Part shown: piece by piece, positions 49,435-58,358 of the stretch
How positions within the stretch are numbered: position 1 is the stretch's first letter
How the letters are laid out: each line of letters starts with the position of its first letter
NCBI GenBank assembly: GCA_965205535.1
Contig: CBDBHH010000005.1
Span: forward strand, 1,488,001-1,552,000
Source: UBA8079 sp965205535
GTDB taxonomy: Bacteria; Pseudomonadota; Alphaproteobacteria; UBA6615
Direction: 5' to 3'
DNA length: 64,000 nt
Notes under the pieces: model-generated
The model's database searches: none
Told to the model about the DNA's origin: nothing
What the model saw: only the letters and a program-made list of their open reading frames with translations
Translations under genes and position numbers: made by a program

Positions 49435-50915
49435 GTCTCGTCGCGCAACGTATCGCTCGGATACCCGGCGAAGACCTTGTACGGGTCATCGCGCAGCGGA
49501 TCGCTTGCCCGATCGGGAAGGGGGGCTGCAACTTCCGGGTCGTGCGCGCGTCGTTGTGCCAGCTCCGCCCACAACGCCTCATAGGCCGGGATGATCACCG
49601 ACCAGTCATAGACCGATCGCGCTCGCGCGCGCCCGGCGTCACCCATTTTGCGGCGCAGTCCGGGGTCTTCGATCAGGCGCACATATGCAGCGCGCGCGGC
49701 ATCGATATCCACCGCGGTAAACTGCGCGGCACGCGCGATATAGCCGCCGTAGCTGAACCGGCCGCTGCGATAGCGTGACACGATATCCAGGCCATCACCG
49801 GGCGCAGCGGCGGTTGTCGGGATGGCGATGCCTTGCACGCCATCCTCGATTGTATCGCGATATCCGTTCCAGTCCGTCACCACCAGCGGCAGACCGGTCG
49901 CCATCGCTTCGATGGGCGTCAGTCCGAAAGTTTCCTGAATATTGTCGAATAGCGAGGTGAAGAAATCCGCCGCCGCCCAGGCTTGCTGGCGCATATCGGT
50001 GTCACGACCGTCGACGATGTGGACCGGTACATCCGGGCATGTTTCGCGCGCCAGACGTTCGATTTGAACGCGTTCGGCGTCCGTCTCGAACCATCCGGCG
50101 AGAATGAGGTGGATGGGACGGCCGGTTTCAACCTGAGCCGCCTGCAGCCCTAGGAACATGGGCAGTGGATGGGCCTTCGCGGTGGCCGATAGGCGACCCA
50201 GGAACAACGCCGCCACCGCGTCGTCCGCGATGTCATATGTGGCCCGGAAGGTTGCGCGGGCGTTCGGATCGGGTTCAAACGAGGCCGTGTCGATGCCCAG
50301 CGGAATAACCGGCAATTGCAGCCTCGCTGCCTTTTGTCCTGCACCGGTCGGCGCTCCCAGCCGTGATTCGAGATAATCTCCCCATTCGTCGAGGACGCCG
50401 GTCAATGTGTCGCGCACGGCCTGGGACGTACAGATGACGGCATCCCAGGGCTGTAAGGGTGCGGTGGCGAAACTGCCGATGGCTTCCATCACGGTGTCGC
50501 TTGCAGTCGTGTGCGTGATTCCACAGAGACTCCATGCGCGCTGGTCGTGCGCGCGACGCAGCCATGCCTGATCCGCGATCGTCGGGCTTGGGTAGAACAG
50601 ACATCCGGTTTCAGCGAGACGTTCGGGCGTGTCGACGGAAATCCAGCGCGCGCTGCGCAGGGGACGGGTGCCTTCAAGAGCTGCCTGGCGTGTGGTCTCG
50701 GCGAATTCTTCGGCAGACGTACGGTTTGGTGCCATGCAAACCAGGTCGCGCGAACGGGCGTGACGCGCGAGGCCGGCCAGAAAGCTCGCGCCTGCCGACT
50801 GGCGCCCCATCAGGCGTTCACCGGCCATCGTGTACCCGTCGGACTTGTAGTAGATCACGACATCGCTTGCATGGGCGCCTGACATGTCAGGACCGTCGGG
50901 AAAGTCAGCCGTCAT
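49278..50915 (-). CDS. glycosyltransferase family 4, C-terminus altered by a frameshift
   Basis: A GT-B enzyme starting at ATG 50915 (545 residues in this frame). The donor domain is clear: LFLGRLSATAKAHP near 260, and the GT4 signature ETFGLTPIEAMATGLPLVVTDWNG near 355-378. After RDETR, near nt 49430, the reading frame gives an atypical, Trp/Pro-rich end (QSILPVWASCCPP). The other frame from about 49435 to 49189 reads like normal protein (DGDLEALVRHTINSAG, then LMLPAPDLRALLALL). A single-base deletion in the genome or assembly is the simplest explanation. Function is probably synthesis of a surface glycan or storage sugar. Confidence 0.7.
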   Translation of the reverse strand: MTADFPDGPDMSGAHASDVVIYYKSDGYTMAGERLMGRQSAGASFLAGLARHARSRDLVCMAPNRTSAEEFAETTRQAALEGTRPLRSARWISVDTPERLAETGCLFYPSPTIADQAWLRRAHDQRAWSLCGITHTTASDTVMEAIGSFATAPLQPWDAVICTSQAVRDTLTGVLDEWGDYLESRLGAPTGAGQKAARLQLPVIPLGIDTASFEPDPNARATFRATYDIADDAVAALFLGRLSATAKAHPLPMFLGLQAAQVETGRPIHLILAGWFETDAERVQIERLARETCPDVPVHIVDGRDTDMRQQAWAAADFFTSLFDNIQETFGLTPIEAMATGLPLVVTDWNGYRDTIEDGVQGIAIPTTAAAPGDGLDIVSRYRSGRFSYGGYIARAAQFTAVDIDAARAAYVRLIEDPGLRRKMGDAGRARARSVYDWSVIIPAYEALWAELAQRRAHDPEVAAPLPDRASDPLRDDPYKVFAGYPSDTLRDETRAVRLTVISRHWFAIQSILPVWASCCPPRICVHCWPFSPIQTKPKVPPWPV

Positions 50916-51003
50916 GGGGGCGGTCACTCCAGAAATGAAAATTGATTCTAGTCGGCCCATGTGACCGGTTGCAATCATGTGCGCGAGTGAGGATGCTTGG
51001 GCC

Positions 51004-53580
51004 ATGTCCGTTCACGCCTCCCGTCCCGTCAAAGCCGTACTGGGGCCAACCAACACCGGCAAAACCTATCTGGCGATCGACCGCATGCTCGGTCATGCCA
51101 GCGGGATGATCGGGTTTCCGTTGCGCTTGCTGGCACGCGAGAATTACGACCGGGTCGTAAGCATGAAAGGTGCCGCCGCGGTGGTGCTGATCACGGGCGA
51201 AGAACGTATCGTGCCGGCCAATCCGAGCTATTTCGTGTGTACCGTCGAAGCGATGCCACTGGATCGCCTGGTCGATTTCCTCGCGATTGACGAGGTGCAG
51301 CTCTGCGCCGATCCTGAACGTGGCCATGTTTTCACCGACCGCTTGTTGCGCGCGCGCGGGCGTGAGGAAACAATGTTTCTGGGCGCGGAGACGATGGCGC
51401 CGATTATCCGCCGCCTGATTCCCGATGTGCAAATTGAACGATGCGAACGTTTCTCACGGCTGGGCTACGGTGGGTTTCGTAAGCTCACGCGGCTGCCGCC
51501 ACGCAGCGCGGTCGTCGCGTTTTCGGCGGCGAATGTTTATGCGATGGCAGAGTTGCTGCGACGCCAGTGCGGCGGGACAGCCGTCGTTCTGGGCGCGTTG
51601 AGCCCGCGCACGCGCAACGCCCAGGTTGAGATGTATGAGGCGGGTGAAGTCGACTATCTGGTCGCCACCGACGCGATCGGCATGGGTCTCAATATGGGAA
51701 TAACCCATGTTGGTTTTTCCGCAATGACCAAGTTCGACGGCCATGGTTTTCGCCGCTTGTCGCCAAGCGAGGTGGGACAAATCGCCGGTCGTGCCGGCCG
51801 GTATATGGAAGACGGCACCTTTGGCCCGACGGCGGAACTGGAGCCTTTCGAACCGGAGCTGGTCGCGGCCGTTGAGGCACATGAGTTCGATCCGGTCTTG
51901 TCGATATTCTGGCGCAATTCCCGTTTCGATTTTTCCTCTGCCGATGCGCTTAAGCGCAGTTTGGAAGAATCGCCTCCCGAACGCGAACTCCGTCGATCAC
52001 CGCCCTCGGATGATTACAATGCGCTTCTCGCCATGCGTGAGCATGACGACATCAAGGAGATGGCGACAAATCCCGAGGCGGTTCGTGCCTTGTGGGATAC
52101 GTGCCAGATTCCTGATTTCAGCGGCGATCTGTCGGGCAATCACACGCGCCTGGTGGCGCGGATCTATCGGTTCCTGATGGCGGGCGCGGGTCGAATTCCG
52201 GCCGACTGGATCGAACGTTCGATCGGTCAGTTCGATCGTGTCGACGGTGATATCGACACATTGATGGCGCGTATCGCAGGGGTGCGGACATGGTCCTACA
52301 TCTCCCAGCGAAAATCATGGCTCGACGATCCCGAGGGGTTGCAGGCGCGGGCCCGGGAACTCGAGGACAAGCTTTCTGATGCGCTGCATGAAAGCCTGAC
52401 CCAGCGTTTTGTGGACCGTAAGGCGTCTGTCGTCACGCGGGGTCTGCGCGAGAAGGACAAGTTGCTGGCGGGCGTGTCGGATGAAGGGCGCATCACCGTC
52501 GAGGGTGAGGAAGTGGGCCGGTTCGACGGGTTTCGGTTTGTGCCGCTGGATGAAGATGTCGCCGCGAGCCCGCGGTTGATGTCTGCGGCCAACCGTGCCG
52601 TGAGGGAATCTATCGGTGCCAGGATCGCGGCGTTGGCCGGTTCCGATAGTGACGCTTTTACCCTCGATCGGGCCGGTGCCCGGATTATCTGGCAACAGGC
52701 GCCGGTCGCGCGTTTGACCGCGGGCGCCGATATTCTCCATCCGCTGGTCGAGGTGCTGCCGAGCGAATTGCTCGACGTGCCATCGCGTGAAGACATGCGG
52801 GTGCGTCTGCAGGGATGGCTCGACGCGACACTCGGCGCCGATCTGGCACCTTTGTTTGCGTTGCCGCAGGCGAAGTTCTCCGGCGCGGCGCGCGGACTTG
52901 CGTTCCACCTGAGCGAAGGCCTTGGATGTGCAGCACGGGTGAAGGGCGACGATCCGGCGAACCATCTCAACGATGAAGATCGCAAGGCGTTGGCCAAGGT
53001 CGGCATTCGTATTGGTGTCGCGTCGGCCTATTTGCCGGCGCTACTCAAGGGCCGGGTGATGGAGCTCAAGGCGATGCTCTACAGAATCCGCGCCGACGCG
53101 GAGACCGCTGAGAAGCTCGCGATGATACCCGACGGTGGCGCCACGGCCATGCCACGCTCCGAGCTGATCGATGATCATTGGTATCTGGCGCTGGGTTTTT
53201 GTCCGGCCGGACCGGTCGCGGTGCGTGCAGATGAGCTGGAGCGGTTGCTGGCGGCCGTTCGACGAGGCACCAAGCAGGGTGAATTCACGGTCAGCCCGGA
53301 CCTTCTGTCACGCATTGATGCACCCGCCGACGTGTTTGCCAGGATGATTCGCAGCTTCGGTTACGCCGTGCGCGAAGAGGACGATGTCATCAAGGTCACG
53401 CGGCGCGCGACCAAGCGCCGACCCGGCGCACGCGCGCAGGGCAAACGGGGCGCAGGCAAGGCATCCGGTCCCCCACGCCAGAAGGGCTCCGGCAAATCAA
53501 GAACGAAGAAAGCCGAGCCGAAATACGATCCGGATTCGCCTTTCGCGGCGCTGGCGGTCCTGAAGGAACGGGGACGTTGA
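51004..53580 (+). CDS. Suv3-like ATP-dependent RNA helicase
   Basis: An 858-residue superfamily 2 helicase related to mitochondrial Suv3. Walker A is GPTNTGKT at 14-21, motif II is AIDEVQ near 95, motif V/VI include ATDAIGMGLNMGI near 225 and QIAGRAGRY near 259-267. A Suv3-type C-terminal region follows. The C-terminus (about 800-858) is a Lys/Arg-rich low-complexity tail (KRRPGARAQGKRGAGKASG) that could bind RNA. It likely unwinds structured RNA in degradation. It is 3-6 bp from the S4-domain gene, a conserved alphaproteobacterial pair. Confidence 0.9.
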   Translation: MSVHASRPVKAVLGPTNTGKTYLAIDRMLGHASGMIGFPLRLLARENYDRVVSMKGAAAVVLITGEERIVPANPSYFVCTVEAMPLDRLVDFLAIDEVQLCADPERGHVFTDRLLRARGREETMFLGAETMAPIIRRLIPDVQIERCERFSRLGYGGFRKLTRLPPRSAVVAFSAANVYAMAELLRRQCGGTAVVLGALSPRTRNAQVEMYEAGEVDYLVATDAIGMGLNMGITHVGFSAMTKFDGHGFRRLSPSEVGQIAGRAGRYMEDGTFGPTAELEPFEPELVAAVEAHEFDPVLSIFWRNSRFDFSSADALKRSLEESPPERELRRSPPSDDYNALLAMREHDDIKEMATNPEAVRALWDTCQIPDFSGDLSGNHTRLVARIYRFLMAGAGRIPADWIERSIGQFDRVDGDIDTLMARIAGVRTWSYISQRKSWLDDPEGLQARARELEDKLSDALHESLTQRFVDRKASVVTRGLREKDKLLAGVSDEGRITVEGEEVGRFDGFRFVPLDEDVAASPRLMSAANRAVRESIGARIAALAGSDSDAFTLDRAGARIIWQQAPVARLTAGADILHPLVEVLPSELLDVPSREDMRVRLQGWLDATLGADLAPLFALPQAKFSGAARGLAFHLSEGLGCAARVKGDDPANHLNDEDRKALAKVGIRIGVASAYLPALLKGRVMELKAMLYRIRADAETAEKLAMIPDGGATAMPRSELIDDHWYLALGFCPAGPVAVRADELERLLAAVRRGTKQGEFTVSPDLLSRIDAPADVFARMIRSFGYAVREEDDVIKVTRRATKRRPGARAQGKRGAGKASGPPRQKGSGKSRTKKAEPKYDPDSPFAALAVLKERGR

Positions 53581-53585
53581 GCGGC

Positions 53586-53990
53586 ATGGCGCCGGGAGCC
53601 GGCGATGCGGCGGACAATCGTGAGAGCGTGCTGCGTCTCGACAAATGGCTTTGGTATGCACGGTTCTGCAAGACCCGCAGCCTGGCAACGGCGATGTGCC
53701 GAGCCGGCCAGATCAGGGTGAACAAGGTGCCAGTTCGAAAATCGAACCAATCGGTGCGCGTCGGTGATGTTCTGACATTCTCGCAAGGCCCGCGCATCCG
53801 CGTCATCCGCATCGCTGCGCTTGCGACCCGTCGCGGCCCGGCGCCGGAAGCGGCCACACTATATGAAGATATCTCGCCGCCGATGCCGCCCCGGCTAGCC
53901 CGTCCGGCCGCGGTTGGCCTGCGTGACGCCGGTGCAGGACGCCCGACAAAGCGCGACCGCCGTGCTCTCGATCGACTGCGCGACAGTTGA
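53586..53990 (+). CDS. S4-domain RNA-binding protein (HslR-like)
   Basis: A 134-residue protein with an S4 fold at about 15-65 (LRLDKWLWYARFCKTRSLATAM, then GQIRVNKVPVRKSNQSVRVGDVL), like Hsp15, which binds 50S subunits carrying stalled nascent chains. A Pro- and Arg-rich C-terminal tail (about 95-134) extends it. The ATG at 53586 is chosen; a TTG at 53577 overlapping the helicase stop is possible. Its pairing with the helicase suggests a shared role in ribosome rescue or RNA turnover. Confidence 0.9.
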   Translation: MAPGAGDAADNRESVLRLDKWLWYARFCKTRSLATAMCRAGQIRVNKVPVRKSNQSVRVGDVLTFSQGPRIRVIRIAALATRRGPAPEAATLYEDISPPMPPRLARPAAVGLRDAGAGRPTKRDRRALDRLRDS

Positions 53991-54103
53991 GTCCGGGTGC
54001 TGGGTAATTTTGCAAAGTTCGGATCACGCCGCTGTTGGTTGTTTGCCGAGGGTGCGATCATGTAAGGCAGGGTCATCTGACGATGTGCGTGTAAGGAGTG
54101 GCA

Positions 54104-54568
54104 ATGCTTGATCGACTGAAATCCATGTTCGCACCGGACGCCGGCGGCACGTCGGCACGCGCCCACGGTCCCGATGAATTGCAGCTTGCGGCCGCCGCGC
54201 TGCTGGTCGAAGCCGCGCGCATGGATGATGACTATGACGCCGCTGAGCGGGCGTTGATCGGGTCTCTGTTGCGTGACCGGTTTGAGTTGGACGCATCCGA
54301 CACCGAAGCGCTGCTTGTGGCGGCTGATGCCGCCACCGAGGATCTGGTTGAGGTGTATGGATTTGCGCGCCAGGTGAAGGATGCATTCGAGCATGAAGAG
54401 CGAGTCCAGATGATCGAAATGCTTTGGGAAGTGGTTTATGCCGATGGCGAAATCCACGACCATGAGGCAAATTTGTTGCGACGCGTTGCGGGCCTCATCT
54501 ACGTTAGTGACAGGGAGAGTGGGGATGCGCGCAAACGGGTGCTTGACCGAAGGCGCGCAGCTTCGTAA
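54104..54568 (+). CDS. TerB-like tellurite-resistance/DUF protein
   Basis: A 154-residue, all-helical, acidic protein of the TerB-like fold (about 20-150), with the repeated core DELQLAAAALLVEAARMDDDYDAAER and MLWEVVYADGEIHDHEANLLRRVAGLI. The conserved D/E clusters bind divalent metal in some members. The start is ATG 54104; AAGGA at 54093-54097 is well placed for it, and too close for GTG 54098. Stand-alone TerB proteins of this type are common in alphaproteobacteria without known role. Confidence 0.85.
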   Translation: MLDRLKSMFAPDAGGTSARAHGPDELQLAAAALLVEAARMDDDYDAAERALIGSLLRDRFELDASDTEALLVAADAATEDLVEVYGFARQVKDAFEHEERVQMIEMLWEVVYADGEIHDHEANLLRRVAGLIYVSDRESGDARKRVLDRRRAAS

Positions 54569-54604
54569 GTCCTCTCTCAAGATTGGCCAAAAGGAATTCT
54601 GAAG

Positions 54605-54946
54605 ATGCCGTACGTCGTCACTGAAGCCTGCATCAAATGCAAATACACCGACTGTGTGGAAGTTTGCCCCGTCGACTGTTTTTACGAGGGTGAAAACATG
54701 CTGGTGATCCACCCTGATGAGTGTATCGACTGCGGCGTGTGCGAGCCCGAGTGCCCGGCCGAGGCGATCATTCCTGATGTCGAGCCCGAAGCCGAGAAAT
54801 GGCTCGAGATGAATCGCGAATATTCGGAAGGCAAGTGGCCGAATATCACCGCGAAAAAGGACGAGGCGCCGGACGCAGACAATTTCAAGTCTGAAGAGGG
54901 CAAGTTCGACAAGTATTTCAGCGCCAACCCGGGAAGCGGCGACTAA
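54605..54946 (+). CDS. fdxA: 7Fe ferredoxin FdxA
   Basis: A 113-residue ferredoxin with a 3Fe-4S and a 4Fe-4S cluster. The N-terminal Cys pattern CIKCKYTDCVEVCP and the second CIDCGVCEPECP are complete. The C-terminal about 45 residues form the extension typical of FdxA (YSEGKWPNITAKKD). It serves as a low-potential electron carrier in the cytoplasm. It precedes carD, a frequent alphaproteobacterial arrangement. Confidence 0.96.
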   Translation: MPYVVTEACIKCKYTDCVEVCPVDCFYEGENMLVIHPDECIDCGVCEPECPAEAIIPDVEPEAEKWLEMNREYSEGKWPNITAKKDEAPDADNFKSEEGKFDKYFSANPGSGD

Positions 54947-55016
54947 GCTTCGTTTCCTAAATGGCGCGTCTGCCTACCAAAACGGCGCAATTTCTGTTAT
55001 AATCAAAGTTATTCGA

Positions 55017-55045
55017 GGGACGGCTGTCGCCGTCCCTTGTTCTTT
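55017..55045 (+). terminator. terminator after fdxA
   Basis: The hairpin GGGACGGC-TGTC-GCCGTCCC is followed by TTGTTCTTTG. It lies about 70 bp after the fdxA stop and upstream of carD. Confidence 0.75.
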
Positions 55046-55145
55046 GATTCTACGCTGGAACACGCATAACCCCCTTAAATCGCGGTAATTTCGCGGTCTG
55101 TGTGCGGTTGTGCTTGGTTCCGGCAGGCAGGTAACGGAAACGAAA

Positions 55146-55928
55146 ATGGCGAAATCGACGAAAACCACCAAGACGGCAAAGAAACCGGCGGCAAAGGCCA
55201 AGGCTGCGCCAAAATCCGCGGCCAAGACGGCGACAAAGAAACCCGCCGCGAAGAAACCGGCTGCGAAGGCAAAACCGGCGGCGAAGAAGCCGGCGGCCAA
55301 GAAACCCGCACCGGCCAAGAAGGCCGCCGCGGCGAAGCCGGCACCAAAGAAGGCTCCGGCGTCCAAGCCCGCCGGTAAGAAGACGGCCTCCCCCGCTGCA
55401 CAAGCAAAGCCCGCCGCCAAGCGTGCGCCGGCCAAGAAGCAAAAGCTCGAATTCGCGGCAGGTGATTTTGTCGTGTATCCGACTCACGGTGTTGGTCAGG
55501 TGACCGGCATCGAGACCCATGAAATTGTGGATCAGAAACTCAAACTCTACATCATCAGTTTCGAACGGGAGCGTATGACCCTGAAGGTTCCGATCAACAA
55601 GGTGAAGGATTCGGGCCTGCGCAAGCTTTCGAGCCGCAAGGTGATGGACAATGCCCTAAAGACGCTCAAGGGCCGGGTGCGGATCAAGCGGACCATGTGG
55701 AGCCGCCGCGCCCAGGAATATGAGGCGAAGATTAATTCCGGCGACCCGATCTTCATTGCCGAAGTGGTGCGCGACCTGCACCGCAAGGAAGATCAGCCCG
55801 ATCAGTCATATTCGGAACGACAGATGTATCAGGCGGCATTGGATCGTCTGGCGCGCGAACTTGCGGCGGTCGAAAGCTCCGAGCATGAGGGCGCGGTTGA
55901 GAAACTGGAAGGTATCCTCGCGACCTAG
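55146..55928 (+). CDS. carD: CarD-family regulator with a histone H1-like tail
   Basis: A 260-residue RNA-polymerase-binding regulator. The C-terminal half (about 100-260) is CarD_TRCF: FAAGDFVVYPTHGVGQVTGIE, then the RNAP-contact region and the helical DNA-binding domain. The first about 100 residues are almost only Lys, Ala, Pro and Thr in AKKPAAK-like repeats, resembling a histone H1 tail. The start is ATG 55146. Alphaproteobacterial CarD without such a tail is about 165-170 residues. The tail may bind DNA non-specifically. Confidence 0.9.
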   Translation: MAKSTKTTKTAKKPAAKAKAAPKSAAKTATKKPAAKKPAAKAKPAAKKPAAKKPAPAKKAAAAKPAPKKAPASKPAGKKTASPAAQAKPAAKRAPAKKQKLEFAAGDFVVYPTHGVGQVTGIETHEIVDQKLKLYIISFERERMTLKVPINKVKDSGLRKLSSRKVMDNALKTLKGRVRIKRTMWSRRAQEYEAKINSGDPIFIAEVVRDLHRKEDQPDQSYSERQMYQAALDRLARELAAVESSEHEGAVEKLEGILAT

Positions 55929-55944
55929 CGGGTTCGCCGGTCCC

Positions 55945-57432
55945 CTATTGGACGACAACCTTCACGACCTGACCCGGCACGGGTTCCTGGCCGGGATCCA
56001 TGCCGTTGAGGACGCGAAACCATTCATCCTTGGGGCCTTGCATGGGCATGTTGCGCGACAGGCGTGCGACGGTGTCATTGCTCCGGGCCACACGCATTTC
56101 GATATGCCACGGACCATACCGGGCCCTGTCGGCCGCCGTCAGTTTCCGGAAGCTGAACGTTGTGCGCCGCAGTTCCTTGCTGAGCGCCGCCGTTTGCGCC
56201 GGGCGGGTCAGGAACATGAACCTGTAGATATTGTTCGGGTCGTGACGAATCGCCACCAGCCGCGCATCGAAACTGCCGGTTCGGTTGCGAATTCGGGTAT
56301 GTCCCGTTGCCGCCTGCATGCCGTTGATGGTGATGGTCTCGACATCAGCAAGGGATGTGTTCTTGGACCACACGCGTGTGAGGTAGGTTTCCATATTGCC
56401 GCGATGGGGAATCTTCCCACCGCTGAACAGAATCAATGATTCGTCCGGGCCGCGCGCGGCGACCTGTCGGGTGCCGTTGAACAAGGCGAAGCCTTGCGGC
56501 ACCTCGAACATGAAATTCGCGGGCTCATGCACGAAGCGCCGGCCCCGCACATAACCTTCGGCTTCTGAATCCCCAAAAACGATCCCGTCGATTGCCGCCA
56601 GATATTCGCGGTTCCCGGTTTTCGGGTTGGCGACAGGCTGGACATTGGCCGCCCGGGTTGCGGCGATCACCCGGTCACCGGTGCGGGGATGGGTGGACAT
56701 GATGTTGTAGCGTGAGGCCGGGTCCGGCAAGCCGCTGACCTTGGCCTCGAGCGCGCTGAACGCTTCAAGCGACGACAGGAAGGACGCCATGGCGCCGGTT
56801 TCGTAGCCGGTGCGCGAAAGGTAGCGTACGCCGAGCGTGTCAGCCTCGAACTCATGCTCGCGCGAGAAGCCTTGCAGATATAAGCCGGCACTCTGGCCAA
56901 CCGCGTCTCCGACCGCTGTCGTGCCGAGGAATACCGAGCTCAGGATGCTCACGCCCACCGTACCTATTCCGGCGAGCACCGACTGGCTGTGCCTTTGTGC
57001 GGAATGGCGCCCGGTAACATGGCCGATTTCGTGCCCCAGGACGCCCGCCAGTTCCGCTTCCGTGTTGGCCAAACTCAACAGGCCGCGGGAGATATAGACA
57101 AACCCGCCAGGCAGCGCGAACGCATTCACAATGTCGTCGTCGAGCACCGTGAATGTGAATTTAAGGTCGGGCAGCTCGGAGACCTTTGCGAGGCTCTGCC
57201 CGACGCGGTCGACATAACTGGTGACCTTGGGATCGTTATAAACGCCCCCGAATTGCTGGATGATCTTGGGGTGCTGGTCGCGCCCGATCTGGAGCTCATC
57301 TTCGGGCGACATAAAGGCCGTGAAATCGCGCTCTCCGGTTGCCGGATTAACCGAACAGGCCGCCAATGAGAGTGTCGCTGCCGCGAGGAACAGGCGTGTG
57401 GTGCGTGCCTTTCGGCGGGGATGTATCGTCAT
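55945..57432 (-). CDS. M48-family lipoprotein metalloprotease with LysM-like end
   Basis: A 495-residue periplasmic lipoprotein starting at ATG 57432, with lipobox LSLAACS near residue 26. The zinc site HEIGH is near 132-136, with the third ligand Glu in EHEFEADTLGVRY near 195. The C-terminal about 60 residues (ARSNDTVARLSRNMPMQG, then RVLNGMDPGQEPVPGQVVKVVV) form a LysM-like peptidoglycan-binding motif. It resembles BepA-type quality-control proteases of the outer membrane. It overlaps the secreted nuclease gene by 4 bp, so the two are co-transcribed. Confidence 0.9.
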   Translation of the reverse strand: MTIHPRRKARTTRLFLAAATLSLAACSVNPATGERDFTAFMSPEDELQIGRDQHPKIIQQFGGVYNDPKVTSYVDRVGQSLAKVSELPDLKFTFTVLDDDIVNAFALPGGFVYISRGLLSLANTEAELAGVLGHEIGHVTGRHSAQRHSQSVLAGIGTVGVSILSSVFLGTTAVGDAVGQSAGLYLQGFSREHEFEADTLGVRYLSRTGYETGAMASFLSSLEAFSALEAKVSGLPDPASRYNIMSTHPRTGDRVIAATRAANVQPVANPKTGNREYLAAIDGIVFGDSEAEGYVRGRRFVHEPANFMFEVPQGFALFNGTRQVAARGPDESLILFSGGKIPHRGNMETYLTRVWSKNTSLADVETITINGMQAATGHTRIRNRTGSFDARLVAIRHDPNNIYRFMFLTRPAQTAALSKELRRTTFSFRKLTAADRARYGPWHIEMRVARSNDTVARLSRNMPMQGPKDEWFRVLNGMDPGQEPVPGQVVKVVVQ

Positions 57433-58229
57433 TTCGGCAGAACCTCTATTTGCTCCGGATGCGTGACGTTGATCATCGGACCGTTCCGCGATTTTAGCCA
57501 ACCCCGCACCCGGATTCGACGGCCAAGGTAATCGTCGGGTGAAATTCCGCTGTCATCGAAGCGGCGCCAATCATGCGGCGCGATCGAAACCGTGAAATCG
57601 CTTTGCCAGTCGGGCCCATAGTTGAGAAATATCCGACCCCGGACGACCGCAACGTCTGTGACCCGTCCCTCGACAAGCGCGAACTGGTCGAGATGTTGAG
57701 CACTGGCATCCGGGTCGAGCACGCCGTAATAGGGATGTGACCAGATTCCCCGATCTGTCCGGCGTGAGTTGCGTTCGCGCACCAGCATTTCACGCACCAA
57801 CGCGCGGTTGTCTGGAAAACTGTAGACCCGTGCGAATCCCGCTTGCAGAAGCGCGCCCTGAACCCAGGTCCCATCTTCGGTAAACAGATGGGCAAGTAAC
57901 CGGTCGTGCCGGTCGGTGTTCCGCCCGCCATATCCCAGCGACACGCGGCGACCGAGCACCAGTTCCTCAAGCGCGGATTTGGCTTCGTCGGCAAGTGGCC
58001 ATTTCTCAAAACCGGGACGGCCGAGCGGCAGTTTCGGCGCCTGTATTCCGACCAACCGAACCTGGCGCCCGTCATCAAGAATGACAGTGTCTCCGTCGAC
58101 CACGGTGATCACACGTGCGGCCCCCCCGTTCTGCAGGGCATCGGACAGTTGCGCGGCGGCGGGATCCGGCCCGGCGACGGCTCCGATCAGGACTCCCGCG
58201 ATCGCGACTAAAATACGGATGGTTGCCAT
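57429..58229 (-). CDS. secreted staphylococcal-nuclease-like (thermonuclease) protein
   Basis: A 266-residue protein starting at ATG 58229, with a signal peptide (about 1-26, ending AAA). The SNase domain (about 35-160) has the calcium-binding Asp and catalytic residues in VVDGDTVILDDGRQVRLVGIQAP and LLAHLFTEDGTWVQGALLQAG. A C-terminal OB-like region (about 180-266) extends it. It probably degrades extracellular or periplasmic nucleic acid. Its stop overlaps the M48 gene's start. Confidence 0.87.
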   Translation of the reverse strand: MATIRILVAIAGVLIGAVAGPDPAAAQLSDALQNGGAARVITVVDGDTVILDDGRQVRLVGIQAPKLPLGRPGFEKWPLADEAKSALEELVLGRRVSLGYGGRNTDRHDRLLAHLFTEDGTWVQGALLQAGFARVYSFPDNRALVREMLVRERNSRRTDRGIWSHPYYGVLDPDASAQHLDQFALVEGRVTDVAVVRGRIFLNYGPDWQSDFTVSIAPHDWRRFDDSGISPDDYLGRRIRVRGWLKSRNGPMINVTHPEQIEVLPK

Positions 58230-58358
58230 GCGCGAACTATAACGTTTGATTGGAGACGATGTGTCATCGCTTTGCGGCGGGAAGATGGCCGTGGGTCCGG
58301 TTGACTTGTAAGCTCGGTCGCGTCCACATGCCGCGGCCCGGCGACAGGAGAGTTTGTT

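Noticed and set aside
54998..55045. Small RNA gene between fdxA and carD (TATAAT followed by a terminator)
   Set aside because: There is no matching -35, and only a few bases would separate start and terminator; the hairpin is better explained as the fdxA terminator.
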